Positions 44,255 to 53,900 of a stretch of 64,000 bases of DNA are shown here, one piece after another (the first letter of the stretch is position 1; every line of letters begins with the position of its first letter). The position numbers were made by a program, and so were the translations under genes. The stretch is from Kiritimatiellia bacterium (lineage in GTDB: Bacteria > Verrucomicrobiota > Kiritimatiellia > RFP12 > UBA1067): the NCBI GenBank assembly GCA_017454745.1, contig JAFTCL010000007.1:73034-137033 (forward strand), read 5' to 3'. Under the pieces are notes generated by a model that searched no databases, was not told the DNA's origin, and saw only the letters and a list, made by a program, of their open reading frames with translations.

Positions 44255-46546
44255 TCACCGTTTCTGTTCCATCCAGACAGCGGTGTCGGTTTCCCCGTTG
44301 GTGGTGGTAGCGTTCATCACGCGGTTTAAAGTCCGCTGATTGACCAGATAACGCTTGAACGCAACTTTTCCTGGCGTACCGGCGCTCTTGGTGATTATCA
44401 AATCGCATTTCGAAGCCTTAACCGGCGTGCCAAGCACCCGGATTCTTTTGCTTCCGATGGCGGTTCCGGTCAACACGGCCTTGCCGTCGGCCAAAAATTC
44501 CCAACCGTCGACCAACTCGCCGCCTGACACGTCTTCGGCCATGACTACCACGTTGAACTCTTCCCCAGGAGCCGCCTCTTTTGCAAAGAACTCTTTCCTG
44601 ATTTCGTTGAACCGGCGCAACGCGGCCACATCCTCATCCGCCAACAGCCCGCGCCGATCCGGGGCAATGCCAATGTTCATCGTTCCGGCGTTGCCAACGA
44701 CATTAAGATAACGCTGCATCAAAAATTCGCCGCACCGGACCGTGTTTTTGTCTTTCTCGTGGAAGAACCATCCCCGGCGCAGCGGGAAGTCCGCCTCCGG
44801 CGGATGAAACACCACACCATCAGGTTTGCCGATATCGGCGTAACGACGGTAATTTGCGTAATTCGCCGGATCGTGGCTTGCGGTAGTGGCGCGGCAATCG
44901 TCTTTCAACATCCCGCGTTCATTCCCAGGCCAACGATAATCGGCTTGGTCGGATTCGTTAAAAATGCAAACTTTCGGTTGCAAACCCCGCACCATCGCAA
45001 AGGTTTCGGTCTCGTACCGATAATACGGCAACGGGATCCGGCGCTTCGTCCGCGCCCCGCCGTAATAACCGTCGCCGCCGTTCGCTCCGTCAAACCACAT
45101 CTCGAAAATTTCGCCATATTCGCCGCCCAGTAATTCGCGGATCTGCGCCTGAAAAACATCGGTAACGTATTTGTCGCTCCCGTAATGTTCGTTGTTTCGA
45201 TCCCATGGCGACACGTATACGCCAAACTTTAACCCACGTTTGCGGCATGCCTGTTCCATTTCCTTTACGTAATCCCCCTTGCCATCGCGGAATGGGGATT
45301 TGGAGATGTTGTGCCCTGTCGTCTTGGTCGGCCAAAGGCAGAATCCGTCATGGTGCTTGGCCACCACCACCAGCCCCTGCAACCCGCCATCCGCGCAAGC
45401 GCCGACAATCTGGTCGGCGTCAAATTCCTTCGGGTTAAGCAATTTCGGGTCTTCATCGCCATAACCCCATTCGCGGTCGGTGAAGGTGTTGAGTCCCCAA
45501 TGCACAATACCGTAAATTTCAATGCCCTGGTCAATACGCTCCTTGAGCGCCGCCCGAGGTACCGGCCGCGACACCGGCACTTGCCGTTTTTTTTCACCCG
45601 TTTTAATTTCGGCAATCACACGGTGCATTACTTCCGGATAATCCGTTCCGAAACAATCAAACCCCATATTCCACAACTTGCGGTACAACTCCGGGTTGTC
45701 CCCGTGCGTCCAAGGAAAACCGGCCGCAATCTTTCCGGCTTTGTGAATGCGCTCCACCGCGTCCTTGAGAAACGCGGAGGACGGACAGAACGGGTCTTCC
45801 TGCGCGGGATCGGCTTGAATCAGGAAATGCACGACATCCGCATTGGCAAAGTTGTCGGCGGCCGCGATATCAAACAGATTCTTCATAAACGCCTCACCCT
45901 TAGCGCGGCGCTCCGGGGTGAACTCAATCTGCTTCCACTGCCCCATCCACATCCAGTAACTGGTCAACCCGTTCGGCACCGCCTGCCGCCACTGCTTCAT
46001 CAGCCCGTAACTGCACCCGTGGCAATAGACTTGCCGCTCAAGACCGAATTTCTTTACCAGCACCGAACTCTGCTCCACCGGGACATTCTTGTAGTCCATG
46101 TAGATTTTCCAATTCGGACGGCCTTTCATCGCGGCGAACAATCCCTCCCAAGTAGGAATGCGCACATGGTTCCAGATTTCACCGTGCGCCGCCCCGATAG
46201 AAACGTCGCGGAGTTCCGACCAATCGTACTCCTCCATTTTTTTGCCGTTGAGGGACGCATTGTGGTAGGCAATAATCACCCCGTCCTTAGTAGTACGAAT
46301 GTCAGCCTCCGGCACCACATTATCCGCCCATGCGAGCAAACACGCCTCAAGCGAATTGTCCGGACGGTTCACCCGCCCCGGCACCAATACCCCGTCGCCA
46401 CGGTGTACCATGCTGAGGTTTAACAATCCAAGATCCCGACCCCATCCGACAGTCGCGCAAAGAAACAGCGCAACTGAAAACAGCGTCGTCCATACCGGTT
46501 GAAAACCTCGTTTCAACACTTCTTCTATAAAAAAACATGACCGCAT
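44255..46546 (-). CDS. Fusion of a glycerophosphodiester phosphodiesterase and a GH29 alpha-L-fucosidase
   Basis: A 763-aa exported two-enzyme chain (signal peptide about residues 14-36). Residues about 40-320 are a GDPD barrel: MVHRGD (His48), PEADIRTTKDG (Glu80, Asp82) and AYHNASLNG (His95), then MDYKNV and FGTDYPEV. From about 330 a GH29 fucosidase follows: GIVHWGLNTFTDREWGYG, VVAKHHDGFCLWPTKTTGHN, GLKFGVYVSPWDRN, and EMWFDGANG with the nucleophile Asp about 486. A small beta domain ends the protein. AAAGGG precedes the ATG. First gene of the degradation operon. Both domains keep their key residues, so a bifunctional enzyme for fucosylated glycans bearing phosphodiester-linked glycerol is possible. 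Confidence 0.88.
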   Translation of the reverse strand: MRSCFFIEEVLKRGFQPVWTTLFSVALFLCATVGWGRDLGLLNLSMVHRGDGVLVPGRVNRPDNSLEACLLAWADNVVPEADIRTTKDGVIIAYHNASLNGKKMEEYDWSELRDVSIGAAHGEIWNHVRIPTWEGLFAAMKGRPNWKIYMDYKNVPVEQSSVLVKKFGLERQVYCHGCSYGLMKQWRQAVPNGLTSYWMWMGQWKQIEFTPERRAKGEAFMKNLFDIAAADNFANADVVHFLIQADPAQEDPFCPSSAFLKDAVERIHKAGKIAAGFPWTHGDNPELYRKLWNMGFDCFGTDYPEVMHRVIAEIKTGEKKRQVPVSRPVPRAALKERIDQGIEIYGIVHWGLNTFTDREWGYGDEDPKLLNPKEFDADQIVGACADGGLQGLVVVAKHHDGFCLWPTKTTGHNISKSPFRDGKGDYVKEMEQACRKRGLKFGVYVSPWDRNNEHYGSDKYVTDVFQAQIRELLGGEYGEIFEMWFDGANGGDGYYGGARTKRRIPLPYYRYETETFAMVRGLQPKVCIFNESDQADYRWPGNERGMLKDDCRATTASHDPANYANYRRYADIGKPDGVVFHPPEADFPLRRGWFFHEKDKNTVRCGEFLMQRYLNVVGNAGTMNIGIAPDRRGLLADEDVAALRRFNEIRKEFFAKEAAPGEEFNVVVMAEDVSGGELVDGWEFLADGKAVLTGTAIGSKRIRVLGTPVKASKCDLIITKSAGTPGKVAFKRYLVNQRTLNRVMNATTTNGETDTAVWMEQKR

Positions 46547-46734
46547 CGCAAATCCCTTTTATACAAAAGCCGCAACATAATCATTCGTCAACAATCGACA
46601 CAAACACATTGCGAACTTTTGCCGTATAGTTTACCACAACCACGTTACCCGCGCAATACCAAAGCTAATCAAGAAAGGCTTCCAACAGCAATAAATCATT
46701 GGCCGACCGTCAAACCGTGTTCTTCACGTCCAGA

Positions 46735-47607
46735 TCAGTTTTTTGAGTTGTTCCTTACCACCAGCGCCACAGCGGTGAGAATTATCACTATGCCTATCGC
46801 CAAGCGCAAGGTAAAACGCTCTCCAAACACCAAAGCGCCGATACCCACCGCCGTAACCGGTTCCAACGCGCCCAGTATCGCGGCGCGGGTCGGACCGATC
46901 AGGCGAATCGAAATCGTAATCATCGAAAACGACACCACCGACGGGAATACCCCCAACCCCAAAGCGCAACCCCACGACAGCGGAGTCTGCAACGGCTGGA
47001 GTAGCGACAAACCATGCAACGGGACAAGGTAAATCGGCAATCCGAACCACAACACGTAAAAGATTAGTGTCTCCGGGTCGATCTGCCGCAACGATGATTC
47101 GCGCACCGCCACAATGTAAAGCGCGTAAGACAATGACGACAGCAAAACGCAACCCAGACCCGACCAACTTACCGGCACACCCCCGCTGCGGCTCAACAAT
47201 GACACGCCAATCGTGGCCAACGCCAAAGCCGCCCCCACCGACACATTGGCTTTTTCATGGAAAACCGCCACCATAATCACCGCCACCATCACCGGGTAGG
47301 TAAACAATATGGTCGAGGCGATGCCGACATCCATCAGCCTAAAACTGATGAACAGGAACAAACTGGACAGTGACACCAGCCACCCGCCGACGGCAACCGG
47401 GAAAACCTGCTTTAGCGGAACCGCGAATTTTTTACGGCGCAACAACATTAAGCCGCTCATAAGCAACGCGGCGAAAAGATAGCGGTAGAAAAGCACCGAG
47501 GCGGTGGTGAATCCGGCACGGTACATCGGCACCGCGAACAACGGGTTTAACCCGTATGACACCGCCGCCAGCGTCCCGCACAAAACCCCAAGTCTGAACT
47601 TCCCCAT
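46735..47607 (-). CDS. EamA/DMT-family transporter
   Basis: A protein of about 290 aa with ten predicted TM helices in two EamA repeats (GTLAAVSYGLNPLFAVPMYRAG; later GCVLLSSLSYALYIVAVRES). FRYLFAALLMSGLML-type and GALEPVTAVGIGALVFGERFTLRLAIGIVIIL close each half. The ATG at 47607 is preferred over a TTG three codons earlier. The gene begins 34 bases after a TrpR-family regulator in the same orientation. Some DMT proteins export amino acids, so an aromatic amino acid or related metabolite exporter is a reasonable inference, though the substrate cannot be read. Confidence 0.85.
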   Translation of the reverse strand: MGKFRLGVLCGTLAAVSYGLNPLFAVPMYRAGFTTASVLFYRYLFAALLMSGLMLLRRKKFAVPLKQVFPVAVGGWLVSLSSLFLFISFRLMDVGIASTILFTYPVMVAVIMVAVFHEKANVSVGAALALATIGVSLLSRSGGVPVSWSGLGCVLLSSLSYALYIVAVRESSLRQIDPETLIFYVLWFGLPIYLVPLHGLSLLQPLQTPLSWGCALGLGVFPSVVSFSMITISIRLIGPTRAAILGALEPVTAVGIGALVFGERFTLRLAIGIVIILTAVALVVRNNSKN

Positions 47608-47641
47608 AACCGACAAACCCGAATGCGGAATCGCGCACCGC

Positions 47642-47944
47642 TTATTCTGAAGCGCCGAAACTGTCTTTTAACCGCGACAACGCCACGCTGTCAGATTTCA
47701 GAATCTTTGAACCGCGGGTAATCTTGCACAGGCTGACGCGAAGCCGCCGCGCGATTTCGCGTTGCGGCACACCGGCTGACAACATCGCCAGCAACCGCCA
47801 CCGCAACGCCAAATCGCTGATCTCCGTCGGCGTAAACAACACCTCCAGCAAACTCGTCATTTCACGTTCGGAGTCAATCTCCGTAAGCATCTTGACAATT
47901 TGCCGCAATGCCTCGCCATCCAATTTGTGTCTTCGCCGACGCAT
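47642..47944 (-). CDS. TrpR/YerC-family DNA-binding regulator
   Basis: A 100-aa all-helical protein matching the Trp repressor family along its length. TPTEISDLALRWRLLAML is the dimer and ligand region, and GVPQREIARRLRVSLCKITRGSKIL is the HTH with the conserved ITRGS segment. AAGGA precedes the ATG. It lies between the FAD giant (12-base gap) and a DMT transporter (34 bases), so it may control the operon or the exporter in response to tryptophan or another small molecule. True tryptophan binding is not established; YerC-type members have other roles. Confidence 0.85.
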   Translation of the reverse strand: MRRRRHKLDGEALRQIVKMLTEIDSEREMTSLLEVLFTPTEISDLALRWRLLAMLSAGVPQREIARRLRVSLCKITRGSKILKSDSVALSRLKDSFGASE

Positions 47945-47956
47945 GGTTATCCTTGT

Positions 47957-50900
47957 CTATCTGAAGATGATTAACGACCCCGAAGGATAGCAATAAAAAC
48001 TGCCCTCCCCGCTAATGTACTCCGGCATGGTAGTGGCGTTGAAAACGCCAAACTGACGTTCACCGTTCAAGACGAAATATCCGACTTTGCAACTGCCGTA
48101 GAAATCGAGGACCAATTTTCCCGTGTCGGTCAATTCGACATTCAGCTTATCGGAAATCCGTTGCGCCAGCAAGCTGGGGTCGAAGGAACAGCTGTAACCG
48201 ATTCGGACATTGTCAAACAGTGAGTCCGCATTATCCGCGCCCGGTTTAAAGGTAAGGGTATGAGTACCGGCGGTCAACTTGCCCAACGGGATCTCGGCGG
48301 TTACCCAAGTTTTGTCCTGAAACAAACCGGTCTGTAAAACCGGTATGCCATCGAGCTGCACCTCAATCGCTCCCTTGTACGTCGTGTTGTTGTAGAAACG
48401 CGAGGCGTAATCAAACTTAAGGGTGTAATCAGCAAGTTTTGAAACGGTAATGGTACGCGAAATGTTGCCGCTGTTACTCCTCAGGAAGGCAAAATGAGTG
48501 CCCTCAGTGGTGGACGAAGACTCGAAATATCCACCTACGCGGGAAATGCCCACATTATCCGTCTTGGCGAAACTCCAGCTGGTTAGATTCGACGCGAAGT
48601 AACTGCTGTTCTTGTTGCCGCGCCGGTCAAGCTTGGAGGCATCGCCAGACAACGCCGGTGACGGTTCAAAACTGCCGTCAGTCACCAACGTCGGCTCAAC
48701 CGTCTCACCATTGGCACTCACTTTCATCGTACCTTGGCTAACGATTATCGGAGCGGACAAAACGCTGTCAGGACTATCGCCGTCCAACTGCACCGTCAGC
48801 ACACCGGAACCGGTTTTCTTGACCGGCGTGCCGACCAACGCGACGGTAACCACCTCGCCATCGCTATCGACTTCGACCTCCGAAGGTTCAGGGTTATCCC
48901 CCTCAACCGCCGCACGGATTACACTGAACAACTCGCGATCACCATTATTCTTTGGGATCATCTTCAAATACCCGCTACCAGTAAGATTCAATTCCGGACG
49001 GGTGGTGAGCAGACTTGTCATCGTAGTGCCGGGGGCAACTGTGTGATCCAACCATAGACCGCCGTCCTTCACCGTGATTGGACCAAGGATGGATAGTTCC
49101 GCCGAAACCTTAAAATCGCCGACCTCTCCGTCGACGCCGTTAATGGTCAACGGCCCTGCCGTCTCACCGGCGGGTGTGGTGATAGGATGGCGAACTCGGA
49201 TACTCCTGCTGGTGCCAAGTTGCTTTGACATCAGATCAACCGTCAATCCACCGGAAAGAATCTGTGCCGGAGGATTGGCATCGCTTAAGTTAATCCAACT
49301 GGTGATGTCTCCATTGTAAATCTGGAACACCGCGTCATTAAAGGCAAACACCGAGTTGGTGGTGTTATAGACACTATTGGGAAGCGCCGCACCGATCAAC
49401 CGCGATCCACCGTTTACCAACATTTTGGCGTTAGACTCGGTTTGTCCGCCCCAACCAGAGTTTGCCATGCGCAGGTTCGCGACTTCCACCGTACTGCCGC
49501 CGGTAACTTCAAAATTAACATCGTATCCGGAAAGGTCAATGTAATCAATGTGAAGCGACGAGTTGTTCAAGGTAAGCGAACCGCCAGCGGTTTTTGCCAC
49601 CGAGTTAAAGGCCACCAATTTACGCAAACCATTCGGGGCGGACAAGTTGTTAATGTAAACCGCGTTGTCGGCGTTACCGCCGGCCAAACCGTCCAACCGC
49701 AGGTTAAAGTCGATGTAGTCGGAAACCACATTGTCCACATACAGTGTGGTGGCACCGTCCAAACTTGCGGGAACCACGAAGTTCATGCAAGCGTCATTAC
49801 CAGCGGTGGCGATCACGTCCGGCGAAAGGATAGCAGTGTCCCGCAAGGTGAGGCTTTGCGCCTCTTGCAACAACAACCCGAAATCAAACTGGTTGTACTG
49901 CAACATCTTTGCCGCCCAAATCGGGTGCGACAACTCGACCTCGTCTTCCAACACACTCAAATAACCGCGGGAAATCTCTTTTGCGGCATCTCCAAAGACC
50001 AGCGGCGTATCCGGCGGAATGGCATCGGCTGCGGCCAAGTTGAGCGCACCGCCCTTAACGTATATGGCATCGGAAATGTAGTTTCTACCGGACAAGGTTA
50101 GAGTGCCGTTACCGGACTTGGTGAGTCCTAAACGACTGCCGTTTTCCGCCAGCGTCCCAGAAAAAACGGTGTCGGAATCGGAATCAACCACTAACGTAAC
50201 CGGACTGCCGTTTGTTGAGGTTGCCACCGTACCGGAACCGGATAGCCCGCCAACTTGTAAGGTGGGACTGGCAATCACAACCGTAGCGTCAACTTCAAGA
50301 TTCCCGGCGAACATCTGTTCCGGATTGTTTTTTGTCACCAGCAGACTCGCTGCGGTGGCGGCATACGCCCCAGCGCCATCCACGGTCTCATCATAAATGT
50401 TCTTTTCCGAAATACCGGTGTACAATTCCGTCCCGAAATTAATCATGCCGTCGCAGTCGTCAACCTCGCCAATCGGTTCGCCGTCGATACGGAACGAGCA
50501 AGCCTGTTCACCGGCGAAACCGTAAGTTTGAATCCGGTAAGTCCCGTCCTCCAACTTCAACGGCACCGGCAACCGCTGGAAGCGGTATCCGTTACGCAAG
50601 AATCCGGGCGAAGCGGGGGAAAACTCCATCGCGGTGAGAATCGTGCCGCCGTTGGCAACCAAAGTACGCAGCGTCTTGACAAAACCCTCGCCGGTAGAGT
50701 CGTAACACCCCAAATGCGTTACCCACAACGGACCGTTCTGCACGGTGAAATCATAACCGTACCCACGCGGATCATCGCCCATAACGGAACTCTCCACCAC
50801 GGCGGAAAACGGCTGATACACCTTGGATCCGTTGTTAAACTCAACCCCGCCTTCCGAGACATTAAACTCTGAAAGCACCGCCAACGTGCCGGTAAATTTG

Positions 50901-53900
50901 GCCGTTCCGGTTCCCGTCTTGTCAAGCTGGAACACACTTACCGGCACATCAAAATTCACGGCCGCACCTGACGCCACATTGAGCTCGGATTCCATCCCGC
51001 CAAAATACAGCATCCCGTTGGTGAACGTCCAAATACCGGTGCCGGAAATCTGGAGCGAACCAATCTGCACCTCGCCGCCAAGATCAACCGTGCGGGCGGA
51101 ACCGTCACCGGTGAAGGCTGCGGTAGCGGAGGTTCCGTTCGCGATGTCACCGTTTGCCCATGAGGCAGGATTACTCCATGAATCATTGGACTGCCCGCTG
51201 ATCCAGCTTCCGCTCACCGAATCGGTCGCATCGCTTATCGGTTCGGAATCCAGCACCATACGAGCATACTGCGCGTACAAACCGCGGGAATCGCCGGCAT
51301 ATTTCTCCAAAATCGTCCGCCCCACTCCATCTTGGTCATCCAACCGGTATAACATACGACCGATCGCCAACTCCCGCAACGCCGCATTACGCTCGGCGTC
51401 GTCGGTTCCCGATTCATAGGCGCACGACACCGGGGAGGTCATCGCCACACCAACCCATGACGGGTTGTTTTGCAATGCGGCAACGGCCGCCGCCGCGGCA
51501 TTCTTGTCACGAAGCATTTCCGCCGCCAACGTGCACATACGGACATTGGAAAGTTTTGACTGCGCCGACAACGAGTTAAACAGACTTTCCAGCAACGGGG
51601 CGAAAGCGAGGTTACCCGCTTTCGCAAGCGCGTACACCACTGCGTCGTTAAACGAGGTGGCGCGGCCGTAATTCCCCATGCCTTTGAAATCAGTGCCTCC
51701 TGCCAACCCGCCGGAAGCCAGCAAATTCAACAGTCTCTCGTTGCCGGTGCTGTCGCCCAGCAACGCCAAAGCGCATGCCAACGCATTCAACCGGTCGTCA
51801 CCGGCTGCCGACTGATACGCGCTCTGCAACAACGGCAACGCAATGTCAGGAGCGCTTAAAATATACTGCAATCCGATAAAATCGGTGGCCAAGCCGTCAA
51901 CCGCATTCTGCACCTGCGTCGCGGTGACCGTGCTGTCGGCATCGGTTAACACCCGTTCTTCCAAAGCCCCGATCGCCACCAACTGCCGCTGCAAATCAGG
52001 CACGCTGATATTGCGCACACTGCCGACATCAGCGGCGGCGGCCGCCGCCAACCCGGCGGCGTATCCCTGATTCTGCACATCCGCCTGCATCCGGATAATC
52101 GGCATAGCGTCGCGATGGGCGCTGACCCCCAAACCGGTGGCGATTACACCGTCCAAGTCCCGCGGCAGAAGGGCGCGGAAGGGAAGGTCGGCGTTGAAAC
52201 TCATATTCTGCGTATGGTTGAAGAACATGAACACCTCCGAAGTGGTGTAACCATGCATATCGAAATTGCTGGCGCCGTGCATAATGGTGTCGGAATAAGT
52301 TTTTCCGCACAGCACATCCAGCGGCGACACCACCACGTCACCGATAATCCGACGGCGTTCGCGGCTGGCGGTGTACGGCGAACCGAAGGTAAAGAACGAG
52401 GTGTATGCCAAACGCGCGCGGATGGCGAAGAACGTCAAATCGCCGGCATCGGTGTCGTTCAAAAATCCCACGTCGTAATTGATGTAGCTGTTGGCCAGCT
52501 GCTGCTTGGAAAGCGTGGCTCCCTGCATCGCCAACTCCGCAACGTCCAAATACTGCGTACCGGCACCGGCGGCGGCGGAAAGGTCGGCATTTCCGGTGCT
52601 GTCCACCACCACGCTGGCGTTAACCACCCCGCGCGTTCCGTCCGGAAGCGCCACCACCACGCCGGTAACTTTGGCGCGTCCGGCGGCATCCGTGCCATCG
52701 GTTACCACGCCTTGGGCAAACGCGCCGTACCACACTTCAGCCCCCGCCGTGCGACATTGTCGACGCAGCCACTCGGATTTGGCGGCATAGAACACCCAAC
52801 CGGTAGCCTCAACCCCGGCATCGAGTTCAGAGGTGAAACCACGCACGTTGCCTTTGTAATAACGCCCGATGCGCGAATCGGTTGACGAACCGCCCATGTT
52901 GTGTAACACATCCATAATCAAAACCGACTTGCCCTGACGCGCTGCCGCAATCGCCGCCGGCGCCCCGGCGGTACCGGCCCCGACCACCGCCACATCCACC
53001 GTCTTTAGCGTTGGCAGAACACCGCCGCAAGAAAACACCGTACCCGCATCGTCCGAACCGACATTAAGCGGTTTGGAAAGCTGTTCGCAAACCCGCGCGG
53101 ACGTGGTCGGAAACGCCACTCCTACAATCGCATCGTCCAAAGTGCCGCGCGCGACGGCCGCAGCCGCCGCGGCAACGCCCAAACGCTTGCCGACAAAATA
53201 AGCGTTTACCGGCATGGACAACTTGGCTGCGACCGCGTAGCTAACATCCGCGTTGGGGCCAAGCACATACAAATAATCATTGCCAACCGGTTTAAGCGCG
53301 TCCAAATTGAAAGCCGACGAACCGGTCCACTCCGACACCTTCGCCACGCCGGTTATCTTGTCAACCGGAACAAAATCCAAAGTTTCCGCCGCGTCAACGG
53401 TTGATTCGGTCCAAGTCACGTCGCGGAATTGCTGTTCCAAATCGGATAAAGCGGAGTAACTGGTCACCGGCATGGGAAATGACGCTGTAATGCGATAGGC
53501 AGCCAGCGTCATGGAAGTCGGCGCACCCGCCACCTGTAAATCTGTCGGCTGGATGGACACCGTCTGGACAAAAGGCAGCTGCTCAACGGTGTAACCCGAA
53601 GGCAGGGAGAACACCGTACCACGCTGACAAATCACCGTCCGGGAAAAGGGTATCGGATCTGCGCTTCCGGCGGATAACTCGTCCGCCTTACAGCGGGCGA
53701 CAGCGGCAAAAGTAGTGGCATCGATAACCGTTTTCGCCAGCACGACTTGACGCCCGCCACGGTTTGCGATTACCACGCCGGCGGTTTTACCATTGGCATC
53801 CGACACCGTTCCGACCGGCATCGACCCCGTCAAGAACGGCACCCCGGCGCCAACCAGCGCCGCGTCCAAAGACTGTTCCACCTGAACCGGGGTAGCCGCG

